Shown: positions 15,566 through 25,253, counted from the stretch's first letter. The stretch: DNA of 64,000 nucleotides from Allomuricauda sp. CAU 1633 (GCF_017313225.1 NZ_JAFLNE010000009.1:1-64000); one strand, 5' to 3'. The notes: generated from the sequence alone by a model not told the origin. Numbers and translations are program-made.

Positions 15566-17503
15566 ATGTGCAATAAAAGGCATAGTGCCATAGACCGGAA
15601 ATTCATTTTACTCTATTTTATCGTGATCGGAATTTTGACCGGATGCCAAGAAAAAAAATCCGTCCCTTCTGAAACAAAAAGCAAATTGGTGCAGGATTTG
15701 GAGTCCGTTTTCTATTCAGAATATTTTATGTCAATACCAGAAACTATTTATAACGCTTCGGACTATGGAGCCGTAGGGGATAGTATTACTCTAAATACAG
15801 TTGCCATTCAAAAAACCATTGATGCTGCGCACGAAGCAGGTGGCGGAAAAGTGGTTTTTAAGCCAGGGATATATCTTTCGGGTGCCTTATTTATGAAATC
15901 AAATGTTGAACTGCATTTGGAAAAAGGGGTGACCATTAAAGCAATTCAAGATGATAGCCATTATCCTGAAGTACCTTCCCGAATTGCTGGCTTTGAAATG
16001 GACTGGCCAGCAGCCCTTATCAATGTTTATGAGCAAAAGAATGTAAGTATTTCAGGAGAAGGTATTATTGATGGAAATGGGAAATATTGGTGGGATAAAT
16101 TTTGGGGAGACCCCATTGGAAGCGGGGAAATGTGGAAAGAATACAAAGAGAAAAATATTCGGTGGGCCCTTGATTACGATTGCAAACGGGTAAGGCCCGT
16201 TGTGGTTTATAAATCATCCCATGTGCAACTAAAGGACTTTACCGTTAATCGTGCTGGTTTTTGGACCATTTCCTTGACCTATTCTGACTGGGTACATGTA
16301 GATGGTCTCATCATCAGAAACAATATTGGGGGCATTGGCCCAAGTTCTGATGGTATAAATTCCGACTCATCATCCAATATCTTGGTTGAAAACTGTGATA
16401 TTGATTGCAATGATGACAATTTATGTATTAAAGCTGGGAGAGATGCTGATGGTCTGCGGGTGAACAGACCAGCCAAAAACATTGTATACAGAAACTGTAT
16501 TACCCGAGCTGGACATGGGCTTTTTACTATTGGAAGCGAAACTTCCGGAGGCATGTACAATATAGAGGTCTATGGCTTGGAAGGCATTGGAACAAATACA
16601 GGAATTCGTTTTAAATCGGCACAAGTAAGAGGTGGTGTCATTGATAATATTTGGTTTCACGATATTAAAATGAAAGATGTCAAGAGCCCATTTCAATTTG
16701 AACTTAATTGGTATCCAGAGTATAGTTATCCCGTTATCCCTGATGAAATTCCTGAAGATGAAATAAAAGATACATGGAGGATGATGACCCAAAAAGTAAT
16801 ACCTCCCGAGCGGGGCATTCCAGAATTTAAAAACATCACACTTACTAATATCGATGTAAAAGGGGCGGAAACCGCGATTTATGCCAATGCATATCCTCAA
16901 AAACCCATACATAATTTAAAATGGGAAAATGTTTCTATAGAAGCGAAAAATGGTGGTGCCATTGCCTATGCTGAAGATTGGGACTTGGAGAATGTAAGCG
17001 TCAATATAAAGAGCAAGCAATTGATAAGTATTAAGGGGAGTAACAATATCGCACTGCCGGATTCCCTGTTAAATGTGATTGATGTTGAAAACACGAGCAC
17101 TGTAGATGAAATACAAAAAATGGTAGAAGGCTTGTTAGCTAAACAGAAGGAAGTGACCATCTTTCCGGTAAATCCGCTTACTAAGAAAGTGCTTTTCGAG
17201 AAAGATACTACCAAATTTTCAGAAGAAATGGCTGTGTATATTTTCCCTGAAAGGACTTCGGAAATTGAATATATTGAACCATTGGGAGATGGTTTTTACG
17301 TAACCCCGGTCAACATACAATTTGATGACCAAAAAAATAGCATTACCGTAAACGGTGAAAAAAGGCACAAGTGGTATTTTAGGGTTAAAATGGAATCAGC
17401 TCCGAAAGAAGTAACTGGTGCGGATTCATGGAGCTACAACAAACAAGAAGCCTATTTGGAAATACATAAAGAAGCAGCTAAGGGCACACTAACTATTAAA
17501 TGA
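15566..17503 (+). CDS. GH28 polygalacturonase-type lipoprotein with extra C-terminal domain
   Basis: A right-handed beta-helix enzyme of the pectin backbone. Catalytic-region motifs are all visible: SSDGINSDSS near residue 260, CNDDNLCIKAG near 281, the His of GHGLFTIGSE near 314, and IRFKSA near 345. GH28 members hydrolyse galacturonan or rhamnogalacturonan, exo or endo. The start at 15566 is preferred because it puts the lipoprotein signal (ending ILTGC) at the N-terminus; an upstream ATG at 15518 would add 16 residues. Beyond the usual length of about 460, some 150-190 residues form an additional C-terminal, beta-rich part of unknown role. It begins the locus just after a candidate operator and precedes a DUF1080 gene by 98 bp. 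Confidence 0.87.
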   Translation: MCNKRHSAIDRKFILLYFIVIGILTGCQEKKSVPSETKSKLVQDLESVFYSEYFMSIPETIYNASDYGAVGDSITLNTVAIQKTIDAAHEAGGGKVVFKPGIYLSGALFMKSNVELHLEKGVTIKAIQDDSHYPEVPSRIAGFEMDWPAALINVYEQKNVSISGEGIIDGNGKYWWDKFWGDPIGSGEMWKEYKEKNIRWALDYDCKRVRPVVVYKSSHVQLKDFTVNRAGFWTISLTYSDWVHVDGLIIRNNIGGIGPSSDGINSDSSSNILVENCDIDCNDDNLCIKAGRDADGLRVNRPAKNIVYRNCITRAGHGLFTIGSETSGGMYNIEVYGLEGIGTNTGIRFKSAQVRGGVIDNIWFHDIKMKDVKSPFQFELNWYPEYSYPVIPDEIPEDEIKDTWRMMTQKVIPPERGIPEFKNITLTNIDVKGAETAIYANAYPQKPIHNLKWENVSIEAKNGGAIAYAEDWDLENVSVNIKSKQLISIKGSNNIALPDSLLNVIDVENTSTVDEIQKMVEGLLAKQKEVTIFPVNPLTKKVLFEKDTTKFSEEMAVYIFPERTSEIEYIEPLGDGFYVTPVNIQFDDQKNSITVNGEKRHKWYFRVKMESAPKEVTGADSWSYNKQEAYLEIHKEAAKGTLTIK

Positions 17504-17601
17504 GCATTGGCCGGACCAATAAATGAACTTCTTAAAACGGCACGGACGAGTATTTAAGTAGGTATCCCACAAGAGAATCTTTCAACTAAAAAATAAAAAA
17601 G

Positions 17602-19125
17602 ATGAAGTTTACATCAGGAAAGAATAAAGGATTATTGCTCATATTCATCTTGTTCATGGGCAATTTGGGATTTTCACAAGAATTGGCCCTGCCAAAAAAC
17701 ATTACGCTTTCGGCCATAAAGGGACAGGTAAGCAAACCAGATACCATCAATTATGGAAAGAAGGTTAGCAAAACATCATTGGGAGGCAGTGAATCAAGCT
17801 ATTTTTCTGTAATAGGACAAAAATCGAACAAGGAAGTGCTCATGGTTCAGTTTAATCCTCCAGCCGATTTTATTGGAATAGCCAAAGCAAGTTTAGTTAT
17901 AAATAATGAAACTGAAATTTCGCTAGCCGGACTTTCCACCAAGGGTTTGGAGGGTGAAAATGAAGCCCCCTTGGCCACAATATTTGATGCTTTGGGGTAC
18001 ACAACAAATGTGGGTTGGGAAACGCTGGCGAACCATTTAAGAAGAGAAAGAGAGGGCGAGGAGTTGCCGCCAAGCATGTTTCAAAAAGCGGGTGATGGCA
18101 AGGTGGAATTGATTCCAATAGCAAGGTATTCCCCTGATTTTCCATTGCAATTTGGGTATTTTGTCAATAACCAATATGGACCAAAAAGATATCAAGCTGG
18201 AATATTGGCAACAGCCAATGGGTTTCCTGAACATCAAATACTTTTCCCCGAGGTAGCTGATGGGAAAACAAGTTTCGACCCGGGAGAAGAAACGTTTGGT
18301 GTTTACGTTGTAAGCCCAAGCCATGCAGTTTATTCGGAGGATATCTGGAATATTCTATATCATCCAAATAATGCAAACCATGCCATGAGAATATACCCTG
18401 CCAAAACCAAAGAGGGGGTATTAAAAAACACCTATATCGTATGCATGGAAGAGGCAGCCAATGGCGACTACAATGATTATGTTTTTCTTCTAAAAAACGT
18501 GAAACCTGTGTCTAACGAAGCCATGTATGAAAGCCTATTTAATGGCAAAGACTTCACAAATTGGTACAAATGGTTTGAAAGTACCGGAAAGCACCAAGAC
18601 CCCAACAATATTTTTTCGGTAGAAAACGGTATCATTCATGATACAGGGGAAGAGCTGGGATACATTATGACCGAGAAAGCCTTTGCAAACTATCATTTTT
18701 CACTTGAATTCAAGTGGGGCGAAAAGAGATGGCCGCCCCGCGAAAATAACAAAAGAGACAGCGGCATCTGTTATAATGTGCCAGAGGACGAAACCGATAA
18801 GATTTGGCCTCAATCTGTGGAATGTCAGATTCAGGAAGGTGATGTAGGTGATTTTTGGATGCTTGGCTATAGCACTATTCAGGTGGATGGAAAACAAAAC
18901 ACACCCGAAAAATGGTCAAATGTTGTAAAGAGCAAAGACGCTGAAAAACCTAATGGTGAATGGAATACCGTGGAAGTAATTTCATTTAACGGTAAGTGCG
19001 TGCATATTGTAAATGGGGTAGTGGTGAATTATGGTGAAAATTCAAGTTTGATTGGTGGCAAAATATTACTGCAATCAGAGTATGCCGAAATATATTACCG
19101 GAACATAAAAATCAGGAATCTTTAA
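17602..19125 (+). CDS. secreted DUF1080-domain protein
   Basis: A 507-residue protein with a signal peptide (about 1-26, ending GFSQ). The C-terminal half (about 310-507) is a DUF1080 (3-keto-disaccharide-hydrolase-like) concanavalin-type domain, opening SLFNGKDFTNWYKW and closing YYRNIKIRNL. The N-terminal half has no firm assignment; it includes an acidic GDYNDYVFLLKNV segment reminiscent of calcium-binding DUF4114-like domains. DUF1080 proteins bind or cleave carbohydrates; here a pectin-derived ligand is inferred from position between a GH28 and a CE12-type gene. Confidence 0.75.
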   Translation: MKFTSGKNKGLLLIFILFMGNLGFSQELALPKNITLSAIKGQVSKPDTINYGKKVSKTSLGGSESSYFSVIGQKSNKEVLMVQFNPPADFIGIAKASLVINNETEISLAGLSTKGLEGENEAPLATIFDALGYTTNVGWETLANHLRREREGEELPPSMFQKAGDGKVELIPIARYSPDFPLQFGYFVNNQYGPKRYQAGILATANGFPEHQILFPEVADGKTSFDPGEETFGVYVVSPSHAVYSEDIWNILYHPNNANHAMRIYPAKTKEGVLKNTYIVCMEEAANGDYNDYVFLLKNVKPVSNEAMYESLFNGKDFTNWYKWFESTGKHQDPNNIFSVENGIIHDTGEELGYIMTEKAFANYHFSLEFKWGEKRWPPRENNKRDSGICYNVPEDETDKIWPQSVECQIQEGDVGDFWMLGYSTIQVDGKQNTPEKWSNVVKSKDAEKPNGEWNTVEVISFNGKCVHIVNGVVVNYGENSSLIGGKILLQSEYAEIYYRNIKIRNL

Positions 19126-19228
19126 ACCCCATGAAAATAACTGGGAGGTTATTGGGTTTTGACCTTTTACTTAAGTTTCAAATCCTTCAACTTTTTTCTT
19201 TAAAGATATTTTGGTTAAAAATTCATTT

Positions 19229-20533
19229 ATGACAGATTTTTGTAAACACTTTTCAGTACTTTTTTTATCTGGTTTTTTAGGTGTAACTGCTCAAAACAAT
19301 CCATTAAACAAAGCATTTTTCTTTGGAAAAAAAGCAGAAAACACAAATGCTATTTCAATAAGAAATCCAATTACATTTAATGGGAATTTAGGGTATGGGT
19401 TCGATTATGAATCAGGAAAGGATGTGGCATTCAAAAGAGATTATATCACAAGTAAATCATCGATTTATTTTTCTATTCAATTACCCGAAGGCAATTATAA
19501 AGTCAATGTTGTTTTGGGAGGAAAAAAATGTGCAAACACTACGATAAAAGCTGAATCGAGGCGGTTAATGCTTCAGGAGGTTGAGTCAAATAAGGAGGAT
19601 GAACTACACTATTCTTTTGTAGTGAATGTTCGTTCACCCCAAATTAATGAAGAACGTGCCATAGCTATAAAAGATAGGGATAAAGGCCAATTAAATTGGG
19701 ATGATAAATTAACCCTTGAATTTTCAGGAATACCAGCTATTAAGAGTATTGAAATAACACCGGCCAACGGCATAAAAACCATTTTTCTAGCGGGTGATTC
19801 CACGGTTACAGACCAAGATGTGGAACCTTGGGCATCTTGGGGACAATTCTTCACCAATTATCTGAATGATGACATTGTGGTAGCCAACTTTGCCGAATCG
19901 GGATCATCATTACCCGCATTTAAAAATGTTTTAAGACTGGAAAAGATCATGACCACCATGAAGTCTGGAGATTACCTTTTTGTGGAATTTGGACATAATG
20001 ATGAAAAAATTAAAGGAGAAGGCAATGGTGCATGGGGACTTTACACCGACTTACTTGCGGAATATGTCGATACGTTTAGAGACAAAGGAGGTAAGGTTGT
20101 ACTATTAACGCCAACTGAAAGACGCCATTTTGATAGTGATGGCAATCTAAAGCATACACATGGCGATTTCCCAGATGCTATGCGCGAAGTGGCTAGCCGT
20201 TTAAAAGTGCCCTTGATAGATTTAACAGTAATGACGCGTTCTATGTACGAAAATTGGGGTGTTACTGATTCCAAAAAAGCGTTGGTACACTATCCTGAAA
20301 ACACCTTTCCCGGACAAGATAAAAAACTGGAAGATGATACCCATTTCAACAGTTTTGGAGCCAATGAAATAGCGAAATGTGTAGTGCAGGGCATAAAAGA
20401 TTTAGATTTAGAACTTGTGAAGTTTTTAAAACCAAACATTCCTACTTATAATCCCCAAAAACCAGATAATTTTAGTGATTGGACCTTACCCATGAGCACC
20501 CGTTTTGAAGTGGAAAAACCCGATGGAAATTAA
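19229..20533 (+). CDS. CE12-type rhamnogalacturonan acetylesterase with N-terminal beta domain
   Basis: The protein (434 residues from the ATG at 19229; the longer frame starts at a TTG) has a signal peptide (about 1-21) and a beta-sandwich-like N-terminal domain (about 40-165). An SGNH esterase domain follows: block I AGDSTVTD with the nucleophilic Ser, the Asn block FGHNDEK and the late DDTHFNSFGA with Asp and His. CE12 enzymes remove acetyl groups from rhamnogalacturonan so that backbone enzymes can act. It converges with the next CE12 gene (23 bp between stops), and it is the third gene of the first plus-strand block. Confidence 0.85.
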   Translation: MTDFCKHFSVLFLSGFLGVTAQNNPLNKAFFFGKKAENTNAISIRNPITFNGNLGYGFDYESGKDVAFKRDYITSKSSIYFSIQLPEGNYKVNVVLGGKKCANTTIKAESRRLMLQEVESNKEDELHYSFVVNVRSPQINEERAIAIKDRDKGQLNWDDKLTLEFSGIPAIKSIEITPANGIKTIFLAGDSTVTDQDVEPWASWGQFFTNYLNDDIVVANFAESGSSLPAFKNVLRLEKIMTTMKSGDYLFVEFGHNDEKIKGEGNGAWGLYTDLLAEYVDTFRDKGGKVVLLTPTERRHFDSDGNLKHTHGDFPDAMREVASRLKVPLIDLTVMTRSMYENWGVTDSKKALVHYPENTFPGQDKKLEDDTHFNSFGANEIAKCVVQGIKDLDLELVKFLKPNIPTYNPQKPDNFSDWTLPMSTRFEVEKPDGN

Positions 20534-20556
20534 ACAATTTAGAAAGCCTTAATCGT

Positions 20557-21339
20557 TTACTTTACATAAGCATCAAATCCTTCAACTTTTTCCTTCAAGG
20601 ATTGAATGGCCAACTTACTTATTTCGGTAGCGCCGAGGACCGATAAATGCGTGTCATCTTCTTTCCCATCAGGATAATATGGAATTTCGTTGGGTTGATA
20701 GTGCAGATGCAATTTTTTAGAGCCTTCAAATCCGTAAGATTCTTCCAGTTGCTCTGTTAAATATTGCAAATCTACCAAAGGAACGTCTAGTTCTTGAGCT
20801 ACCAAACGTGTTTCCAAAGGGTATAAACCATGTGTATCCACCAATGTACTATCGGCATTAAATCGCCTTCTAACAATTGAGGTGAACAAAACTGGGGTTG
20901 CTCCCTTTTCCCTGGTGTCATTTACAAAACGCATCAAATTATAGCGATAGGCAGTATGTGGGTTGGTATATCGCGTTGGATCTTTATATTTCTGGTCGTT
21001 ATGCCCAAATTGGATAAACACAAAATCTCCTTCCTTTAGTTGGTTATAAATAGAGTCCCACCGTTTTTCTGTAATAAAACTCCGCGAGCTACGTCCGTTA
21101 ACCGCATGATTCTCAACAACTGCTCTATCGTTTAAGAATGTAGGCAATAATTGGCACCATCCACGTTCTGGGTTTTCTTCGGGATTGCGTTTATCGGCCA
21201 TGGTGGAATCTCCGATGGTATAAATTGAAACTTGTTGCGGTGGCTGTTCTGTCTCGGTCTCTGTTTCTTTGCTTTCTTCTTTACATGATTGAAATTGAAA
21301 TACTAAAATCAATATAAAAAGTACTCTATAATTTCTCAT
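20557..21339 (-). CDS. CE12-type rhamnogalacturonan acetylesterase (lipoprotein)
   Basis: A single-domain SGNH esterase: GDSTMADK with nucleophilic Ser, NGRSSRSF, the FGHNDQ block and the catalytic DDTHLS near the C-terminus. The lipobox FQFQSC ends a short signal peptide and a glutamate/threonine-rich linker follows, so it is probably displayed on a membrane. The frame can be extended to a GTG at 21372, but the ATG at 21339 puts the signal peptide first. The start overlaps the end of the CE8 pectin methylesterase gene by 14 bp, so de-acetylation and de-methylation enzymes are made together. Confidence 0.87.
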   Translation of the reverse strand: MRNYRVLFILILVFQFQSCKEESKETETETEQPPQQVSIYTIGDSTMADKRNPEENPERGWCQLLPTFLNDRAVVENHAVNGRSSRSFITEKRWDSIYNQLKEGDFVFIQFGHNDQKYKDPTRYTNPHTAYRYNLMRFVNDTREKGATPVLFTSIVRRRFNADSTLVDTHGLYPLETRLVAQELDVPLVDLQYLTEQLEESYGFEGSKKLHLHYQPNEIPYYPDGKEDDTHLSVLGATEISKLAIQSLKEKVEGFDAYVK

Positions 21340-22456
21340 ACCATTCTTTTTTTGAAGTCTCTTGATATTCACCCAAAATATTCTTTATCGTATATTTTTC
21401 AGCTTGTTGTTTTGTCAATTGATGTGCCCAACCCACCCTTTCTTTGGGCTTAAAGCCTTCGCCCATATTTTCAAATTCTGCATAGAACGTATTCTTCTCA
21501 GCCTCTAGGTTGGACCAATTATGCCAACCTACAGGGCGAATATGTTCGCCCATATTACAATGGACAAACACAGTTTTGGCATACATACGCCATGGCCTAC
21601 CTAAATATACTTCCGATACATTATCATCTGCCGTAAGGTTACAATCAATAAAAACATAACCAAATTCAACACCCTGTGGCGTAGAAGCAGCTGTTACGTA
21701 GGAGTCTGATTTGCTATTGATCACACAATCTTGGAACAGTACCGTAGCTTCTCCAAAAATAAAATCGGTAGTTCCTTCTATAAAGCAATTTTTGAAATAC
21801 TGTTTAAAATCCTCCCCGGAGGTATAAAGAGTATCTTGAAAGCCGTAAAATTTACAATTTTCAAAATAAGCTCTGTTTGCATTTACGGAAAGGGCCACGG
21901 CTTGACCAACAGGGCCTGATGCATTTTTAATGGTAAGGTTTTTAGCTATAAAATCGTTTCCCTCAACAAGCACGGTAGCCGTGTGGAACGTACTATTTCT
22001 ACCGAGATTGATTTTATCAAAATAATCGTCAAATGTAATGATGGTATTTTCCACACTTTCTCCAATCAAGGATACCTTAGTATTCCAGGAATATACATGA
22101 ACCTTTTCTTTGTAAATCCCATTTTTGATTTTGATGATTACACGTTGATATGGAAATGACTTTGAGGCATAAATAGCATCTTGAATACTGACAAAGTCTC
22201 CACTGCCATCTTGAGCAACGACTACGTTGTATTCGTCTTGTGGGTTTTTGGTTTTTTTTGACTTGATTTTTGATTCCCATTCAGAGGACTTTTCCGGCCT
22301 AATTAAAAATGCCGATTCTTCAATTTCTTCGGCCTTCGCCGTTTTGGACCAGGAGTTCTCATTATCAGGTATAATAGATTTCCAAGTTGTATCTAAAACC
22401 TTGGCATGAAGATTAATGGTGGCTACGGTAATGGTTATAAACAAATAAATTTTCAT
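21326..22456 (-). CDS. CE8 pectin methylesterase
   Basis: The 376-residue secreted protein (signal peptide about 1-18) has a pectin methylesterase beta-helix (about 75-360) with the full set of motifs: GDFVSIQDAI, the Gln of GQAVAL, GFQDTLY near residue 205, GTTDFIFGEA near 228 and YLGRPWR near 285. It hydrolyses methyl esters of homogalacturonan to expose galacturonate to GH28 or lyases. It forms a tight minus-strand operon: ATGA overlap with the Gfo/Idh gene before it and a 14-bp overlap with the CE12 gene after it. The operon starts at the divergent region carrying candidate operator 2. Confidence 0.93.
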   Translation of the reverse strand: MKIYLFITITVATINLHAKVLDTTWKSIIPDNENSWSKTAKAEEIEESAFLIRPEKSSEWESKIKSKKTKNPQDEYNVVVAQDGSGDFVSIQDAIYASKSFPYQRVIIKIKNGIYKEKVHVYSWNTKVSLIGESVENTIITFDDYFDKINLGRNSTFHTATVLVEGNDFIAKNLTIKNASGPVGQAVALSVNANRAYFENCKFYGFQDTLYTSGEDFKQYFKNCFIEGTTDFIFGEATVLFQDCVINSKSDSYVTAASTPQGVEFGYVFIDCNLTADDNVSEVYLGRPWRMYAKTVFVHCNMGEHIRPVGWHNWSNLEAEKNTFYAEFENMGEGFKPKERVGWAHQLTKQQAEKYTIKNILGEYQETSKKEWYEKL

Positions 22457-23496
22457 AAATCGATAACTCTTTTGGTTTTGTTGCTTTCCAATGCTACTTC
22501 AATAATTTTAATGACTTGTGCCGCCTCAGTCGCCGAAACGGGTACAGGCTTATCATTTCTTATGGCTTCAAAAACACCATCATAAAAAGCCATATAATTT
22601 CCTCTCTCTGTAGGAATCAGCTCTTTTTTTGATTTTCCATTTTCCAAAATATGCAATAATCCCATTTCAGATTCAGGTTCTACTCCCCAATTGGCAGTGT
22701 CTGGTTTTACTTCTTTCTGAAGCTCCGCTTCTTGAATATCTGCCTTGGATTTTATAAACGAACCATTAGTTCCATGAACAATATATGCGGGCAATGGCTC
22801 CAGTACAAAATAGCTGGATTTTAAGGTTGCATAATGGGAAGGGTAATACAATTTGACATCAAAATAATCGGTAACTTTTGAGGTTTCTCTAAAGGTGTTT
22901 ACACTGGCAAAAACGCTTAGGGGCATTCCAAACAAATGCAACGCTTGGTCTATGATATGGGAGCCCAAATCATATAAAATGCCTACGCCAGGCGCAGGTA
23001 TTTCTTTATGGATTTTATAGCTCAATTCAGGGGCAAATCGGTCATAATGCATTTCAACTTCAACAATGTTCCCTAGACTGTCCTCATCAATAATTTTTTT
23101 TACAGTTTTAAAGTCACTATCCCATCGTCTATTCTGATATACGGAAAGCTTAACCCCGTGCTTCTCTGCCAATGAAATTAACGCTTCAGCTTCTTTGAAA
23201 GATGCTGTAAAGGGTTTTTCAACGACTACGTGCTTCTTGGCTTCAATGATTTGTCTTGTGTACTCGTAATGTGTGCTGTTTGGGGTATTTACCACAACCA
23301 ATTCAACAGCCTCATCACTAAGAAGCTCTTCCAAGGTCCTATACGTTTTTACATCTGGATATTTTTCTTGGGCCAGATTTTTGGTACGCTCTAGAACACC
23401 GTATAAACTGAAATTTGGATTGACATCAACAAACGGTGCATGGAATACTTGTCCACTCATTCCAAATGAACATAAAGCGGTATTTATAGGTTTCAT
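22453..23496 (-). CDS. Gfo/Idh/MocA-family oxidoreductase
   Basis: The 347-residue cytosolic protein has an N-terminal NAD(P)-binding Rossmann domain (INTALCSFGMSGQVFHAPF; VVVNTPNSTHYEY; the EKPF motif near residue 94) and the family's C-terminal alpha/beta domain (about 125-345, with GVGILYDLGSHIIDQALHLFG). Such enzymes oxidise or reduce sugars and sugar acids; the substrate cannot be read. It is first in the operon with CE8 and CE12 and is the only cytosolic enzyme of that group, so it may process a released sugar. YdgJ-like proteins are the closest kind I recognise. Confidence 0.85.
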   Translation of the reverse strand: MKPINTALCSFGMSGQVFHAPFVDVNPNFSLYGVLERTKNLAQEKYPDVKTYRTLEELLSDEAVELVVVNTPNSTHYEYTRQIIEAKKHVVVEKPFTASFKEAEALISLAEKHGVKLSVYQNRRWDSDFKTVKKIIDEDSLGNIVEVEMHYDRFAPELSYKIHKEIPAPGVGILYDLGSHIIDQALHLFGMPLSVFASVNTFRETSKVTDYFDVKLYYPSHYATLKSSYFVLEPLPAYIVHGTNGSFIKSKADIQEAELQKEVKPDTANWGVEPESEMGLLHILENGKSKKELIPTERGNYMAFYDGVFEAIRNDKPVPVSATEAAQVIKIIEVALESNKTKRVIDL

Positions 23497-23886
23497 ATAA
23501 TAATATTACAGCACAAATTAATCAATATTGGTCTAGCACATTTCGTATCACTCTCTGCAAGGAATCATAACGTTCATATTTTTTCTGCATCCGGAAATCC
23601 CACCACTCATCAAACCTGCTTTATTGTCAAAGGCCGATCAGGGTATCATATTTTAAAATATGCCCCAGATTGATAATGAGGAAGTTTATGTTATAAAACT
23701 TCAAAATCAATTGACTGGAAATCAAGCACGGACAATATTGAAAAAAAACGCAAGACAGTAGGACTTGGTGCATAATTTTAATATTTTGCGTAATCGATTA
23801 CACATTTGACCTGAAATCTAAACTAAACAAATTTTCAACCACAGCAAAGTAACACAAACATAAAGATTTAACTAAATTCAACATCA
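23497..23886. other. 390-bp divergent intergenic region
   Basis: It separates the minus-strand Gfo/Idh-CE8-CE12 operon from a plus-strand GH88/GH105 gene and must hold both promoters. Candidate operator 2 lies at 23786-23805, nearer the GH105 side. A perfect 16-bp palindrome CATATTTTAAAATATG lies at 23647-23662. No coding frame is convincing. Confidence 0.6.
23786..23805. promoter_or_regulatory. candidate operator, copy 2
   Basis: TTGCGTAATCGATTACACAT shares the TAATCGATTAC core and most flanking bases with the copies at 15439 and 61522. It lies 81 bp before the GH88/GH105 start and 290 bp before the divergent Gfo/Idh start, so it could control either or both. Confidence 0.6.
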
Positions 23887-25188
23887 ATGAAACACATAAA
23901 TAGTATAGCGATCATACTGCTTTACGCGTTGTCCGTCTCTGGGATTATGGCTCAAGGGCCATCACGAGCTAATCAGGAAGGGCCAAATCCGCTGATAGAA
24001 ACCATTAAAACCGATTTGGACCGGGTATTCGATTTCCTGAATGCCAACACGCCTACCAAACTGGTGGATAGAGAGAGTGGAGAGGAGGTTGCCAACTATA
24101 AAAATATTGATAAAAACACCACGTTCCAGAGAGGTCGTTTTGGCCTATATTCATATGAGTGGGGCGTTACGTATTCAGGAATGCTCAAAGTTGCTGAGGA
24201 TACCGGTGACAAACGCTATGCGGACTATGTAAACGAGCGATTCAACTTTGTGGGCGATATACACCCTTATTTTGTTAAGCTTAATGATGATAGCCGGTCT
24301 GCCACGCTTCGGGGGTTAATAAAGCCCATCTGGTTGGATGATTGTGGCTCTATACAGGCTGCTTTTGTAAAAGGTGTACTGGCGAACCCTGATTTGGAAT
24401 CAAAACTTCGCCCAATAATTGATATCGCTTTCGACTTTACCATGAACAAGGAACACCGTTTGCACGATAGAACGTTGGCCCGTTTGCGCCCAACCAGAAA
24501 TTCCGTGTGGGTTGATGACATGTATATGGGTATTCCCCCCATTGCCTATATGGGGAAATTGGTTGAAAGCGAAGACCCGGAAGTAGCTCAAAAATACTAT
24601 GATGAAGCTGCGCTTCAAATTGAACTGTTTGCCAAACACCTTTGGATACCTGAGAAAAAACTATTCAGACATAGCTGGATTGAGCACATGACCTTTCACC
24701 CATCACTGTTCTGGGGACGTGCCAACGGATGGGCATTGCTTGCCATGAGTGATGTACTGGATGTTCTTCCCAAAGACCATTTTAAACGTCAGGAGATTAA
24801 AGACCTTCTTACTGCACAAATACAAGGATTTATGCCCCTACAAGGAGGTGATGGATTTTTCCATCAACTATTGGACCACAACGACTCCTATACAGAGACG
24901 AGTGTAACCGCTATGTTTGCTTATACTGTGGCCCATGGGATCAACGAAGGTTGGTTGGATATCCAGGCTTATGGTCCTTCCGCGATTGCAGCGTGGAAAG
25001 CGGTGGCAACACGTATAAATGAAGCTGGAGAAGTTGAAGGCACATGTGTAGGAACAGGTGTTGCTTACGAACCTGGTTTTTATTACAAGCGCCCTACAAA
25101 TGTAAATGCCGCCCATGGTTATGGCCCAGTTTTTCTTGCAGGGAACGAGGTTATGAAAATGCTTAAGGATGCTCCTCGTTTTTATTAA
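23887..25188 (+). CDS. GH88/GH105 unsaturated uronyl hydrolase
   Basis: The 433-residue secreted protein (signal peptide about 1-22) has an (alpha/alpha)6-barrel with SYEWGVTYSGML, the catalytic-Asp region SVWVDDMYMGIPP, and WGRANGWALLAM. GH105 enzymes remove the 4,5-unsaturated uronic acid that lyases leave at oligosaccharide ends. It is a paralogue of the enzyme at 43780-45168: the two share order, length and a conserved GxVEGTCVGTG segment. It is followed by a DUF4861 gene 60 bp on, and candidate operator 2 precedes it. Confidence 0.88.
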   Translation: MKHINSIAIILLYALSVSGIMAQGPSRANQEGPNPLIETIKTDLDRVFDFLNANTPTKLVDRESGEEVANYKNIDKNTTFQRGRFGLYSYEWGVTYSGMLKVAEDTGDKRYADYVNERFNFVGDIHPYFVKLNDDSRSATLRGLIKPIWLDDCGSIQAAFVKGVLANPDLESKLRPIIDIAFDFTMNKEHRLHDRTLARLRPTRNSVWVDDMYMGIPPIAYMGKLVESEDPEVAQKYYDEAALQIELFAKHLWIPEKKLFRHSWIEHMTFHPSLFWGRANGWALLAMSDVLDVLPKDHFKRQEIKDLLTAQIQGFMPLQGGDGFFHQLLDHNDSYTETSVTAMFAYTVAHGINEGWLDIQAYGPSAIAAWKAVATRINEAGEVEGTCVGTGVAYEPGFYYKRPTNVNAAHGYGPVFLAGNEVMKMLKDAPRFY

Positions 25189-25207
25189 TCACAATTGACT
25201 TTTTCAC

Positions 25208-25253
25208 ACTAAAAATAGAATCGATATGAAACTAAAAATAGAATCGATATGAA
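25208..25253 (+). repeat. tandem 23-bp duplication spanning the next gene's start
   Basis: The same 23 bases occur at 25208-25230 and 25231-25253 without a mismatch. Each copy contains ATATGAA, so there are two start codons. The first (25226) opens an 8-codon frame whose TGA overlaps the second ATG (25249), the start of the DUF4861 gene. Confidence 0.85.

Noticed and set aside
20546..20560. TTAATCGTTTAC as a fourth operator
   Set aside because: Only half of the palindrome matches and it lies between two convergent stop codons, with no promoter to control.
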